A stretch of 41,496 nucleotides of DNA from assembly GCA_013298565.1 (NCBI GenBank), contig JAAFIC010000020.1:1-41496 (forward strand), written 5' to 3'. The DNA comes from Alphaproteobacteria bacterium. GTDB taxonomy: Bacteria > Pseudomonadota > Alphaproteobacteria > Elsterales > Elsteraceae. Shown here piece after piece: positions 1 through 8,232 of this stretch; position 1 is the first letter of the stretch; the number at the start of each line of letters is the position of its first letter. Below the pieces are notes generated by a model. That model was not told where the DNA came from. It saw nothing but the letters and a program-made list of their open reading frames with translations, and made no database searches. Both the position numbers and the translations under genes were made by a program.

Positions 1-1193
1 GGGAGGGTATGAGCCATATCATAGGCGCTGCCGTCCACCGGGTCGCTCGGCTCCAACTCTTCTATCATGCCGAGATAGCCTGCGGCGAGTGAGGCGGCGA
101 TAGCGAGATAGGGGTTGGTATCGGCCCCAGCTACGCGGTTCTCCACGCGCCGCGCTTCCTGGCTGGATACAGGCACGCGCAGGCCGGTGGTGCGGTTATC
201 GTGGCCCCACTGCACATTGATCGGCGCATCTGAAAAGCGCTGCAAACGGCGGTAGGAGTTGACGTTGGGGGCCATCAGGGGCAGCAACGCAGGTAGGTAT
301 TTCTGCAAACCCGCGATATGCGAGAGAAACAAGGGCGAGTTGTCGCCATTCGCCAGCGCAAACAGGTTTTCACCCGTAGTGCTATCCAGCAGGCTCTGGT
401 GAATATGCATCGAGCTTCCCGGCTCGTTTTGCATCGGTTTCGCCATGAAGGTCGCATACAGATTATGCCGCAGCCCGGTTTGGCGCACGGTTCGCTTGAA
501 CAGGAATACTTGATCGGCCAGTGATAAAGCGGGGCCGTGGTTGAAGTTAATCTCCATCTGCGCCGCACCGGCTTCGTGGGTCAGCGTGTCGATGTCGATT
601 TCCTGCTTTTCGCAGTAGTCGTAAATATCTTCAAACAGCGGATCGAACTCGTTCACCGCGTCGATGCCATAGGCTTGCCGCGCCGTCTCTGGCCGTCCCG
701 AACGCCCGATGGGTGGCTCTAGCGGATAGTCCGGGTCGGTGTTCGGCTTCACCAGATAGAATTCCAACTCCGGCGCGACTACAGGGGTCCAGCCTTTGGC
801 ATCATAGAGCCGCAAGACCCGCCGCAATACTTCGCGCGGGGAGATATCGACCACGCGGCCATCGGCATAAACGCAATCGGTGATGACCTGTGCGGTCGGC
901 TCCGAATACCACGGCACGAGGCGGATTGTATCTGGGTCTGGCCGCAGGAACACGTCCGAGTTGGCGGGGTTGGTCACGGTCTCGTCGGGCGGATAGTCGC
1001 CGCTGATCGTTTGCACGAAAATTGCTTCAGGAATCCGAAGCCCGCGATCCCCAAAACTGGTCAGGAATTTTTGCGCCGGGAGGATCTTACCCCGGGGGAT
1101 ACCCGACATATCAGGCACCAGGCATTCGACTTCGGTAATAGCGTGTTGGCTGATCCACTCAGCAAAGCGGTCCATAAAGCCCTCGTTTGTCAT
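1..1193 (-). CDS. Glutamine synthetase family protein (GlnT/PuuA-like), C-terminus cut by window edge
   Basis: This gene runs off the left edge, so about 397 N-terminal residues of an expected 440-460 are visible. Family members ligate ammonia or an amine to the gamma-carboxyl of glutamate using ATP. Seen: an N-terminal beta-grasp region, the VAPELEFYLVKP strand of the catalytic domain, the ATP-binding segment KPMQNEPGSSMHIHQS, and NVNSYRRL followed by NVQWGHDNRTTGLRVP, all in family order. The start is the ATG at 1191-1193 (MTNEGFMDRF); no strong Shine-Dalgarno is visible. It follows the TPR-methyltransferase gene by 85 bp on the same strand and may be co-transcribed with it. The sequence resembles the gamma-glutamylpolyamine synthetase/GlnT group more than housekeeping GlnA, but the substrate cannot be fixed here. 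Confidence 0.88.
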   Translation of the reverse strand, partial: MTNEGFMDRFAEWISQHAITEVECLVPDMSGIPRGKILPAQKFLTSFGDRGLRIPEAIFVQTISGDYPPDETVTNPANSDVFLRPDPDTIRLVPWYSEPTAQVITDCVYADGRVVDISPREVLRRVLRLYDAKGWTPVVAPELEFYLVKPNTDPDYPLEPPIGRSGRPETARQAYGIDAVNEFDPLFEDIYDYCEKQEIDIDTLTHEAGAAQMEINFNHGPALSLADQVFLFKRTVRQTGLRHNLYATFMAKPMQNEPGSSMHIHQSLLDSTTGENLFALANGDNSPLFLSHIAGLQKYLPALLPLMAPNVNSYRRLQRFSDAPINVQWGHDNRTTGLRVPVSSQEARRVENRVAGADTNPYLAIAASLAAGYLGMIEELEPSDPVDGSAYDMAHTL

Positions 1194-1278
1194 CTAAGAA
1201 TGATCTTAAGCCGAATTGAGGCCGGAGGCTAGCGCTGCGGGACTGCTGATGCGTGTTGAACCTTTGTCGCAATAATCG

Positions 1279-2886
1279 TCACCCCGGCGCGTTGCCGCGT
1301 TCGGCGAGGTAGGCGAGGCCGGCTACGGGCTGCCCTCGGTTAAGGCGCGTGGTCACGGGAGCAAGGGCGATTATCCGATAGGCTGCTGCAAGCACGCGCT
1401 CCAAGCCTGCTGCCCCGTGGCGATAGCGCAAACCATCATGCAAGCTATAGCTCGTTTCGGAATCGGAATGAGCTTCGATACTAGCGAGCAGCAACCCGCC
1501 GGGGGCAAGCACGCGCGCGGCCTGCCGATGGAAATCGCTCAGGTCGCCGAGATAGACCAGCACATCAGCCGCGACGATAAGATCAATGCTGCCAGCGGGC
1601 AGGTCGGCGAGTGTGGCGACGGCTTCGCCCTCAATCAGGCGCGTGTAGAAGCCGCGCGCCTCGGCCTGGGCCAACATCGCCGGGGACAGGTCAATTCCGA
1701 TGAGGCTGGCCGCCACATCGCAAAACGGCTCCCCAGACAAGCCCGTGCCGCAGCCAACATCGAGCACGCGCAAATCGCGCCGCGCGCTGTGCCGGTCCAG
1801 CAGCGTACGGAGTACCTGCGGGCCGCGATACTGGAGCTTCTCGGTTAGTTCGAGATCGAAACGGGCGGCATAATCGTTGAACAAGCTCTTGAGATAAGGG
1901 GTTGGAAGCTGGCTCGGTCCATCCTCCCCCCCCAGCAGCGCCAAAGCCGGGCTTGCACCGAGGGTATCGGCGGGGTCCAGCACAAGGCACTGCCGATAGG
2001 CGGTGGCGGCACGCTCTGGCTCCCCCGCCGCGCGTGCGGCTTCGGCCAACAGAAACCAGCTTTTCAGATCCTCTGGCGCGGCGTCGGTCACAGCGGTCAG
2101 CACCATCACGGCCTCGCTGGGGCGACCCGCCAGGATGATGGCCTGGGCATAGTCGCGGCTAAGGTCGGGAGCCGCTGCTTGAGCCAGCAAGCCGTCATAG
2201 AGCGGCAAGGCGGCGACGGCCTGCCCCGTCCGTACGAGGGCGAGGGCTTGGTTGCGGATCAACCCAGCATCTTCCGGGTAGGCCGCGAGGGCCGGGGCGA
2301 TCCGCAACAGCGCCGCCTCGGCCCGTCCGGCTTCGATTAAGCCTGCCGCGAGATTGCCGATTGTGCGCGGATGATCGGGTAGGCGCGTTGCGGCTTCGGT
2401 GAAAGCCGCCAGTGCGCCTGCACTATCGCCGCGCGCCCGCCGCAGCACGCCTAAGCGCTCCCAAGCCAGGGCATCGTCGGGTCTTGCCGCGATCAGCGCC
2501 AGCAGCAGCGGTTCGGCCTCTGCCCCGCGCTCGGCTTTCATAAGCAGATCGGACAGCGACCACAGCGCGGCGGGCAGGCCAGGGGCAAGGGCGAGGGTTT
2601 GCCGAAACTGGTCTTCGGCTTGCCCGCCCGCGCCGCCCAAGGCATAGGCCCGGCCCATCGCAAGGCGCAGGGCGGGCGAATCTGGCCCATACAGCGCGGC
2701 ATTCTTTAGCGCTTGCACGGCTTTGCTCGGCTGGCCTTCGCCTAAATACAGCAACCCTTGCAAATAATGCGCGCCCGCGAGCTTCGGGGTGGCGCGCAAC
2801 ACCATGCGGACGATGGTGCGCGCCGTTGGGGTATCGCCGCGCTCCCACGCACCAAAGGCATCAGCCAGATTGAGCGTTATCACCAC
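1279..2886 (-). CDS. TPR-repeat protein fused to a SAM-dependent methyltransferase
   Basis: A 535-residue two-part protein. Residues about 1-320 are a run of degenerate tetratricopeptide repeats rich in Ala, Leu and Gly, with recurring patterns such as LAPGLPAALWSLSDLL. Residues about 365-500 are a class I methyltransferase with motif I LRVLDVGCGTGLSGEPF, an acidic strand end at LIGIDLSPAML, and the motif IV region IDLIVAADVLVYL. The first codon is GTG at 2884-2886, overlapping the last codons of the upstream aminotransferase gene by 7 bp, so translation is probably coupled. A second GTG follows immediately. The substrate is unknown; the TPR part suggests a protein partner or target. No signal peptide or membrane segment is visible. 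Confidence 0.85.
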   Translation of the reverse strand: MVITLNLADAFGAWERGDTPTARTIVRMVLRATPKLAGAHYLQGLLYLGEGQPSKAVQALKNAALYGPDSPALRLAMGRAYALGGAGGQAEDQFRQTLALAPGLPAALWSLSDLLMKAERGAEAEPLLLALIAARPDDALAWERLGVLRRARGDSAGALAAFTEAATRLPDHPRTIGNLAAGLIEAGRAEAALLRIAPALAAYPEDAGLIRNQALALVRTGQAVAALPLYDGLLAQAAAPDLSRDYAQAIILAGRPSEAVMVLTAVTDAAPEDLKSWFLLAEAARAAGEPERAATAYRQCLVLDPADTLGASPALALLGGEDGPSQLPTPYLKSLFNDYAARFDLELTEKLQYRGPQVLRTLLDRHSARRDLRVLDVGCGTGLSGEPFCDVAASLIGIDLSPAMLAQAEARGFYTRLIEGEAVATLADLPAGSIDLIVAADVLVYLGDLSDFHRQAARVLAPGGLLLASIEAHSDSETSYSLHDGLRYRHGAAGLERVLAAAYRIIALAPVTTRLNRGQPVAGLAYLAERGNAPG

Positions 2887-4055
2887 GCGCCCTTGACCTT
2901 TTCTAAGTAAGGTTCCAGCCGCTTCAGCGCACTAATCAGCGTGCTATCGTCCTTACAAAAGCAGAAGCGCACGTAGGGGGTGTCGAGTCCGCCATCGTAG
3001 AAAGCGCCCATAGGGATTGCCGCAACCCCGGCCTCGACGGTCAAGCGCTGGCAAAATTCCGTATCGCTTCCGAAATAACCTAGGCCCCGTATGTCTACCG
3101 TGAGAAAATAGGTGCCTGCCGACGGTTGCACGGCAAAGCCTAGGCGGGTTAGCCCCGCCGCCAGCAGGTCGCGCTTGCGCTGCATGTCTGCCCCGAGGCT
3201 GGTAAAGAAGCGCGCATCTTGCCCCAGCCCCCAGGCCACGGCGGCTTGCAAGTTGGGCGGTGTGGTGAAGGTTAGGAATTGATGCACTTTCGCAATAATC
3301 GGCATCAACGCAGGCGCAGCGGTAACATATCCCACTTTCCACCCCGTCAGCGAAAAGGTTTTACCCGCCGAGCCGATGCGAACCGACCGTTCCGCCATGC
3401 CGGGTTCCGCCATGATGGAGCGGTGCGTAGCGCCATCGAACACCAGATGCTCATAAACCTCATCGCAGACAGCAAGCGCATCGTGGGCACGGCAGAGATC
3501 GGCGATCAACGCGAGTTCGGTCGCGGAAAAAACCTTCCCGACTGGATTGTGGGGGGAGTTGAACAGAATCAGCTTAGTTTTTGGTCCGAAAGCGGCGCGA
3601 AGCTCGGCTTCCGGCACGGCCCAATGCGGCGGCGTGAGGCGCACGAGCTTTGGCACGCCGCCCGCAAGGCGCACAATGGGCAGGTACGAATCATACATCG
3701 GCTCGAACATCACGACTTCATCGCCGGGCGCAATCAGGCCGAGCAGAGTGGCGGCCAGAGCCTCGGTCGCCCCGGACGTGACGATCACCTGGGTTTGCCA
3801 ATCGGCCTCGATCCCGAAAAACCGCGCGCCGTGGGCGGCGACGGCCCCGCGAAGTTCGGGCAGCCCCAGCATCGGCGGATATTGGTTCGGCTTATCCGCT
3901 AAGGCTTCTTGCGCTTTCGCAACAATCTCTGGGCTGCCGTTACCATCTGGGAAGCCTTGGCCTAAGTTGATCGCCTGATGCTGACGAGCAAGGCCAGACA
4001 TGACCTCGAAAATCGTCGTCCCAAGGCTGGAAAAGAGGGGATTAAGCGGCTTCAT
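2880..4055 (-). CDS. Class I/II pyridoxal-phosphate aminotransferase (methionine/kynurenine aminotransferase type)
   Basis: A 391-residue fold-type I aminotransferase. Seen: the N-terminal INLGQGFPDG motif typical of the YbdL/kynurenine aminotransferase group, the cofactor-binding VTSGATEAL, NSPHNPVGKVF, CDEVYEHLVF, the Schiff-base lysine at about residue 232 in SAGKTFSLTGWK, and a C-terminal arginine region (TPYVRFCF) that would bind the substrate carboxylate. It is probably cytosolic and acts on methionine, glutamine or aromatic amino acids; the exact substrate is not readable. Its stop codon lies inside the start region of the TPR-methyltransferase gene. The start ATG at 4055 faces the divergent small secreted protein gene across about 230 bp, which probably holds both promoters. 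Confidence 0.9.
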   Translation of the reverse strand: MKPLNPLFSSLGTTIFEVMSGLARQHQAINLGQGFPDGNGSPEIVAKAQEALADKPNQYPPMLGLPELRGAVAAHGARFFGIEADWQTQVIVTSGATEALAATLLGLIAPGDEVVMFEPMYDSYLPIVRLAGGVPKLVRLTPPHWAVPEAELRAAFGPKTKLILFNSPHNPVGKVFSATELALIADLCRAHDALAVCDEVYEHLVFDGATHRSIMAEPGMAERSVRIGSAGKTFSLTGWKVGYVTAAPALMPIIAKVHQFLTFTTPPNLQAAVAWGLGQDARFFTSLGADMQRKRDLLAAGLTRLGFAVQPSAGTYFLTVDIRGLGYFGSDTEFCQRLTVEAGVAAIPMGAFYDGGLDTPYVRFCFCKDDSTLISALKRLEPYLEKVKGAW

Positions 4056-4283
4056 CCTGCGACCTCGGGTGCGTTTGACGCACCAAGTGCATCGGTTGGC
4101 AACGGGGAGTGCAGCATAGCGGCAACAGCAGTAAGCGCAATTGTCTGTTATGACACGTTTGCCACTTTACGCTGGGAACCGTTCGGGCTATTAAAGAGTT
4201 ATGGAATTAGTCCGGTTAGAGGGCATAAAGCCGTGTCTCGGTTTTTAGAGCCTTCTCAGCCCATAACAAAAGTAGGTGTTTCA

Positions 4284-4604
4284 ATGCGCGCCATGATCAA
4301 AATTGCTGCTGCTACCGCTTTGCTGGCAACCGTCGCTTCGGGTGCTTTTGCTCAGTCGGCTGAATTCAAGAAGATCCACGAAGGCGCGCAAGTCGCCGGG
4401 ATCTGCAACGGTACGCTGTCGCAAGCTCAGGAAAACAAGGTCGGCCTTATCGCCGCCGCTGCTGCATCAGACCTTACGGTCGGCGCGATCCTGTCGGCTG
4501 AAACCAAGACGCGCGGCGATGCCCGCGTCCAAGCCTACTCACTGGGCTGCAAAGATGCTAAGAACACGGCAGCGATTAAATACTATACCGACACGGTAAA
4601 GTAG
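4284..4604 (+). CDS. Small secreted protein of unknown function
   Basis: A 106-residue protein starting at the ATG at 4284, preceded by AGGTG. The reading frame stays open further upstream, but the signal sequence fixes the start here. Residues 1-24 form a clear Sec signal peptide (basic MRAMIK, hydrophobic Ala/Leu/Val core, AFA cleavage site before QS). The mature part of about 82 residues is alanine-rich and probably helical. It has exactly two cysteines, in GICNG and LGCKD, which could form a periplasmic disulfide. I do not recognise the family. The gene stands alone, with its own upstream region and a strong terminator at 4630-4662. Confidence 0.75.
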   Translation: MRAMIKIAAATALLATVASGAFAQSAEFKKIHEGAQVAGICNGTLSQAQENKVGLIAAAAASDLTVGAILSAETKTRGDARVQAYSLGCKDAKNTAAIKYYTDTVK

Positions 4605-4629
4605 GCTTCTCCGCTTCGCGGGAAACCAG

Positions 4630-4662
4630 AAACGCGGCCCCGCAACGGGCCGCGTTTTTTTT
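4630..4662 (+). terminator. Rho-independent terminator after the small secreted protein gene
   Basis: The stem ACGCGGCCC...GGGCCGCGT has a short CGCAAC-type loop and is followed directly by eight T residues. It sits 26 bp after the stop codon at 4604. Confidence 0.9.
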
Positions 4663-4682
4663 GGGATTGAAGACGCCCTTCA

Positions 4683-5117
4683 ATGGATGAGCAGAATGCC
4701 CTAAGCGCCAACCTAATTCGCCGCACTATCCTAGAGGTTCGGGCGCGCGGTGAACTTCCTGTAGTGGATGCCTCCGTCTCAGCTTTGCGGGAGCTTGGCT
4801 TGACCGACGAAGAAATCTTCAGCGAAGCGGTTGACCCGGCCCACATCGATATTGCCCAACTCAGAACGCGCGCCCCTCTCATGTGGACCCCCGAAGGAAT
4901 GGTTCGCTGGGAGGATGCCTCGGATTTGTATCGGGATCTAGAGGAAGAGGATCGCCTATATCCAGAACGACGTTATCAGCGCATTAAGCTAGGCTTTGCA
5001 AGAATGCGTAATCGGGGGAGTTCTTGGGAGGGCATCGAAAAAAGTTATGATATCCAAATTCCTCTCGAGGATCGGATTTTACCGCCCCCACCTCCGCCAC
5101 CACAAAAACTACGCTAG
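4683..5117 (+). CDS. Hypothetical acidic protein with a proline-run C-terminus
   Basis: A 144-residue protein with no family I recognise. The N-terminal half is a helical region that includes ALRELGLTDEEIF. The middle contains a charged stretch (DLYRDLEEEDRLYPERRYQRIKL). The C-terminus ends in a run of eight prolines broken once by the preceding leucine (RILPPPPPPPQKLR). There is no signal peptide or membrane segment. The start ATG at 4683 lies 21 bp after the upstream terminator, so its promoter must be very close or inside that terminator. After the TAG at 5115-5117 the same frame stays open for another 74 codons with good coding character (see 5163-5342). The gene could therefore be the first part of a longer ancestral one. 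Confidence 0.6.
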   Translation: MDEQNALSANLIRRTILEVRARGELPVVDASVSALRELGLTDEEIFSEAVDPAHIDIAQLRTRAPLMWTPEGMVRWEDASDLYRDLEEEDRLYPERRYQRIKLGFARMRNRGSSWEGIEKSYDIQIPLEDRILPPPPPPPQKLR

Positions 5118-5162
5118 GCGATTAGGTATGTTTTATCACCGCACGGGCGCAGTGTCCGCGTT

Positions 5163-5342
5163 GTGGCGCGAACTGAAGCAGGCGAGGCAGTGGTTCTATC
5201 GGTCGCCGATCAACTGCGTTGGGCGCTGGCGGAAGTGCGTGGCCGTGGGTCCAAGCATATCTCAGCCACATTGTTAGCCTTTCTGGAGTTTCACGGCATT
5301 TCGGAAGCGGATGCACGCAATCAGCGGCGGCCTGATTTCTGA
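5163..5342 (+). CDS. Small hypothetical ORF in the same frame as, and directly after, the preceding gene
   Basis: From a GTG at 5163 this reads 59 codons to the TGA at 5340-5342. The product begins VARTEAGEAVVLSVADQLR and ends EADARNQRRPDF. Composition and codon use look coding: amphipathic helices, GC-rich third positions and no low complexity. No good Shine-Dalgarno precedes the GTG. The frame is open back to the TAG at 5115-5117, with only ATT, GTT and TTA codons as other possible starts. ATG-started frames across the region do not give a sensible protein. It may be a real small gene with a weak start, or the detached 3' part of the 4683 gene. Confidence 0.4.
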   Translation: MARTEAGEAVVLSVADQLRWALAEVRGRGSKHISATLLAFLEFHGISEADARNQRRPDF

Positions 5343-5367
5343 GTTCAGGAGGTATTATTATGCAGGA

Positions 5368-5751
5368 TCAGCGATTATACAGCCGAGGTTCACCCATTTT
5401 GAACCAGGCTTTAGCGATTTTGCCGCCGTCGATTTCATAGATTGCAATCACCTCAATCTCACCAGGGCCACCGGGGAAGGTGCGGGTGATATGCTCGTGG
5501 TCGATAACGAGGTTCCCAACGATCATGCGGGCCAGAATCTTGGCGTGCAGATTCGGCTCCTCAAAGCGGGCAACATAGCGCGCGCGGACTTCTGCTGTGC
5601 CTTGAGCGATGAGGTGGGACGGGAACAGGAAGCATTGGCACTCTGCCGCCCAGCAGTCCATGAAAGCCTCAATATCGCGGGCGTTATAGGCTTCGAGCTG
5701 CTGTTGAACGAGATAGTCAATCGCGGCTTTGTCGGCAGGCAGGGCGTGCAT
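5368..5751 (-). CDS. SnoaL/NTF2-like small protein (steroid isomerase-like fold)
   Basis: A 127-residue single-domain protein. Its pattern is typical of the SnoaL-like part of the NTF2 superfamily: an N-terminal helix (VQQQLEAYNARDIEAFM), the DCWAAECQCFLFP strand, a region with RARYVARF, and a closing sheet ending EVIAIYEIDGGKIAKAWF. The family includes isomerases, cyclases, hydrolases and many proteins without known activity, so no reaction can be assigned. It is cytosolic with no signal peptide. It lies 12 bp downstream of rsmD on the same strand and is probably the last gene of that transcript. Confidence 0.75.
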   Translation of the reverse strand: MHALPADKAAIDYLVQQQLEAYNARDIEAFMDCWAAECQCFLFPSHLIAQGTAEVRARYVARFEEPNLHAKILARMIVGNLVIDHEHITRTFPGGPGEIEVIAIYEIDGGKIAKAWFKMGEPRLYNR

Positions 5752-5763
5752 TCTGAAAAACCT

Positions 5764-6312
5764 TTAGGATGATAGCCCGGCAAACCACAGCTTCGCCGCT
5801 CCATAAACGCGGCTGTCGTGCAGCTTGAAGGGCATGGGCAGGGGAATGGTTTCGGTGGCGGCGCTTTCCAGGATCACCAGCGCAGTCGGCGCCAGCCAAT
5901 CCCCAGCGCGTAACGCCTCTAAGGCGGGGGTGAGCAGGTCGCGGCCATAGGGCGGGTCGAGATAGGCGAAGTCCGCTGGGCGCGCAAGAGAGCGCGGGCC
6001 GAGCTTAGTGGCATCGCCCTGCACGACGGGAGGGTTGGCACGGAGCGCGGTGAAGTTGGCGCGCGCGAGGCTTACATCGCGGTCCACGAACAGGCAAGTT
6101 TCCGCACCTCGGGACAGGGCTTCAAGCCCCACCGCCCCCGTGCCGCAGAAAATATCGAGCCAGACCGATCCCGCCAGCGGCGCTTGGCCAAAGCCCGCGT
6201 GGGTTAGGATATTGAACAAAGCCTCTCGCGTGCGGTCGGCAGTGGGGCGCACGTCTGTGCCGGTCGGCGCGAGCACTCTCCTCCCGCGCCACTGGCCGCC
6301 GATGATCCGCAT
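5764..6312 (-). CDS. rsmD: 16S rRNA (guanine(966)-N(2))-methyltransferase RsmD
   Basis: A 182-residue protein of normal RsmD length. It has the characteristic N-terminus MRIIGGQWRGRRV, the RPTADRTREALFNIL helix, SAM motif I LDIFCGTGAVG (about residues 52-62) and the catalytic DPPY at about 119-122. Family members methylate the exocyclic N2 of G966 in helix 31 of 16S rRNA during assembly of the small subunit. The gene lies 12 bp after the pseudouridine synthase gene on the same strand, an arrangement common in alphaproteobacteria. Confidence 0.95.
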   Translation of the reverse strand: MRIIGGQWRGRRVLAPTGTDVRPTADRTREALFNILTHAGFGQAPLAGSVWLDIFCGTGAVGLEALSRGAETCLFVDRDVSLARANFTALRANPPVVQGDATKLGPRSLARPADFAYLDPPYGRDLLTPALEALRAGDWLAPTALVILESAATETIPLPMPFKLHDSRVYGAAKLWFAGLSS

Positions 6313-6324
6313 AGCGCGGTCTCC

Positions 6325-7449
6325 TTAACGATCTCGACCGGGGGTGCGGCGTGGCCCTGGTTTGCCGCCGCCGGGGGTGGAGCGCCCGGCGGGCTTGCCT
6401 GCGCTGGGCTTCCCCCCGGTTTTAGCCCCCGAGCGTGCCGCCGATCCGCGTACGGCGGCGGCTTTGGCCATCGCCTTCTTCTTTTCTTCCCAGTTCATGC
6501 CACCAGTACGGTCGTCTCGGGTACGGTCGTCTCGGGTACGGTCGTCTCGGGGGGCGTCTTCGACACGCCGCTCCGCCCGTTTCCGCACGATCATCGCGGG
6601 GCTTGGCATCGCGGGGCTTGGCATCGCAGGGCTTGGGCTGAGGGGTTGCGGCACGCGCGGCGCGGTCTCATTCCGGCCCAACTGCTCGCGTAGGCTGCGA
6701 GTGGGGATTTCCTCCACCGCGCCTTCGGGAAGATAGCCTAGTTGGAAGGGGCCATAGGCAATGCGGATCAGCCGGTTCACCCGGTAGCCGAGGTAGGACA
6801 TGACGCGGCGAATTTCGCGGTTCTTGCCCTCGGTGATGCTAACGGTCAGCCAAGCGTTCGCAAGCCCCTGGCGTTTTTCCAATACGGCATCAATGGGGCC
6901 ATACCGCACGCCTTCCACCGTTACCCCGTTCGCCAGCCCGGCCAAGCCCGCCTCGTCAACATCGCCGTTTACGCGCACGCGATAGCGCCTAACCCAGCCT
7001 GTGCTGGGCAACTCCAACCGCCGCGCAAGCTCGCCATCGTTGGTAAGCAGCAGCAAGCCTTCGGAAGTAAGATCGAGCCGCCCGACGGAAATAACGCGCG
7101 GCATATCTTCGGGCAGTTTCTCGAACAGGGTTGGGCGGCCTTCGGGGTCGCGGTGCGTTGTTACCAGCCCGGCGGGCTTATGGTAGCGCCACAGCCGCGT
7201 TGGCTCTTTTTCCGGCAGAGCGACCCCATCGACCGTGATGCGGTCGCGCGCCGTCACCACGCAGGCGGGGCTATCGAGCAGGGTGCCGTTAACGGCAACG
7301 CGGCGATCCTCGATCATCCGTTCCGCATCCCGGCGCGAACAGATTCCGGCGCGGGCGATGCGTTTGGCGATGCGCTCGCCGTCTTCGGGGAAATTCATCT
7401 TTTTCGGGGCCGGCGTCTTCGGGGCGGGCGTCTTGTGATCGTCGCTCAT
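6325..7449 (-). CDS. RluB/RsuA-type rRNA pseudouridine synthase with a long basic tail
   Basis: The start is placed at the ATG at 7447-7449 because it forms an ATGA overlap with the upstream amidotransferase stop; this gives 374 residues. An S4 RNA-binding domain covers about 24-80 (RIAKRIARAGICSRRDAERMI). The synthase domain follows, with YHKPAGLVTT and the catalytic aspartate at about 126 in GRLDLTSEGLLL, then GKNREIRRVMSYLG. Such enzymes convert a uridine in 23S rRNA (RluB, U2605) to pseudouridine. Beyond residue about 250 is a low-complexity tail with triplicated SPAMP and DRTRD units, then Lys/Arg/Gly-rich sequence that may add RNA contacts. The tail is built from 15-bp tandem DNA repeats. 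Confidence 0.9.
   Translation of the reverse strand: MSDDHKTPAPKTPAPKKMNFPEDGERIAKRIARAGICSRRDAERMIEDRRVAVNGTLLDSPACVVTARDRITVDGVALPEKEPTRLWRYHKPAGLVTTHRDPEGRPTLFEKLPEDMPRVISVGRLDLTSEGLLLLTNDGELARRLELPSTGWVRRYRVRVNGDVDEAGLAGLANGVTVEGVRYGPIDAVLEKRQGLANAWLTVSITEGKNREIRRVMSYLGYRVNRLIRIAYGPFQLGYLPEGAVEEIPTRSLREQLGRNETAPRVPQPLSPSPAMPSPAMPSPAMIVRKRAERRVEDAPRDDRTRDDRTRDDRTGGMNWEEKKKAMAKAAAVRGSAARSGAKTGGKPSAGKPAGRSTPGGGKPGPRRTPGRDR
6506..6550. repeat. Three tandem copies of a 15-bp unit inside the pseudouridine synthase gene
   Basis: GTACGGTCGTCTCGG occurs exactly three times, at 6506-6520, 6521-6535 and 6536-6550. On the coding strand it gives the repeated DRTRD residues of the basic tail. The length is a multiple of three, so copy-number change would keep the frame. 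Confidence 0.95.
6592..6636. repeat. Second set of three tandem 15-bp units inside the same gene
   Basis: CATCGCGGGGCTTGG occurs at 6592-6606 and 6607-6621, and with one change (CATCGCAGGGCTTGG) at 6622-6636. On the coding strand it gives the triplicated PSPAM residues. Confidence 0.95.
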
Positions 7450-8171
7450 GCTGCGGCTGCCGCGATGAGGGCATCGAAGATAGCGCTGTCTGCGGGCGAA
7501 ATGTGATATTCGGGGTGCCACTGTACGCCAAGGCAGAAGCGCCGGGCCGGGTCTTCAATCCCCTCGATCACCCCATCGGGCGCGCGGGCATTCACGAGAA
7601 TAGACGCAGGCACGGCTTTTACCGCTTGATGATGCGCGCTATTCACCGCAATCCGCTCTTGCCCAACAATACGATGCAGGAGGGTATTGGCGGCGACGAT
7701 CACCTCGTGCCCGGCTTCGGTGCGCGGGTTGGGTTGTTCGTGGGGGATATCCGAGGGAATTTCGTCGGGGATATGCTGAATCAACGACCCGCCGAGGGCG
7801 ACCGCCAGCAATTGCTGACCACCGCAAATGCCCAAAATCGGCAAATCTTTTTCAAGCAGGCCGCGCATGAGGGCCAACTCGAAGGCCGTGCGCCTGTCCT
7901 TCGTGGTGACGCTCGCGTGCTTCACGGTTGCGCCGAACAGGCTGGGGTCCACATCGAACGCCCCGCCGGTCACGACAACGCCTTGGATATGCTCCAGATA
8001 GGCCAGGGCCAACGCCGGTTCATGCGGCAAGCAGACGGGCAGGCCGCCTGCGGCGGCAATCGCGTCGCAATAATTTTGCCGAATGGCGTACCAGGGCTGC
8101 TTGGACCAGCCCCCCGCAGGTTCGGAATCGAGGGTCAGGCCGATGAGGGGCCGGGAAGATGTCTTCGTCAT
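7446..8171 (-). CDS. Class I glutamine amidotransferase-like hydrolase (gamma-glutamyl-GABA hydrolase family, peptidase C26)
   Basis: A 241-residue stand-alone amidotransferase-fold protein. Seen: the N-terminal PLIGLTLDSEP, the VVVTGGAFDVDPSLFG loop typical of the PuuD/C26 group, the nucleophile Cys at about 116 in LGICGGQQLLAVALGG, the NSAHHQAV segment, and the catalytic His in GVQWHPEYH. Family members cleave gamma-glutamyl bonds, for example gamma-glutamyl-GABA in putrescine breakdown. The stop codon overlaps the start of the downstream pseudouridine synthase as ATGA, so the two are translationally coupled despite unrelated functions. A polyamine role is only inferred, since no full puu cluster is present. 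Confidence 0.85.
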   Translation of the reverse strand: MTKTSSRPLIGLTLDSEPAGGWSKQPWYAIRQNYCDAIAAAGGLPVCLPHEPALALAYLEHIQGVVVTGGAFDVDPSLFGATVKHASVTTKDRRTAFELALMRGLLEKDLPILGICGGQQLLAVALGGSLIQHIPDEIPSDIPHEQPNPRTEAGHEVIVAANTLLHRIVGQERIAVNSAHHQAVKAVPASILVNARAPDGVIEGIEDPARRFCLGVQWHPEYHISPADSAIFDALIAAAAA

Positions 8172-8232
8172 GGTGCAAGATTAAGCCGAACGCTATGCTG
8201 CGACAACTACTTGATAAGGGAGTGTGGTACGC

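Noticed and set aside
3279-3902. Open frame of 207 codons on the plus strand
   Set aside because: It is antisense to the aminotransferase gene and shows no family-like sequence.
3978-4283. Upstream in-frame extension of the small secreted protein gene
   Set aside because: The extension overlaps the aminotransferase start, has no Shine-Dalgarno, and would bury the signal peptide inside the protein.
1-8171. Glutamine-synthetase-like, amidotransferase and DAO-oxidase genes read as a scattered putrescine (Puu) pathway
   Set aside because: The genes are not clustered or co-oriented, and each family has several other substrates. The link is too weak to claim.
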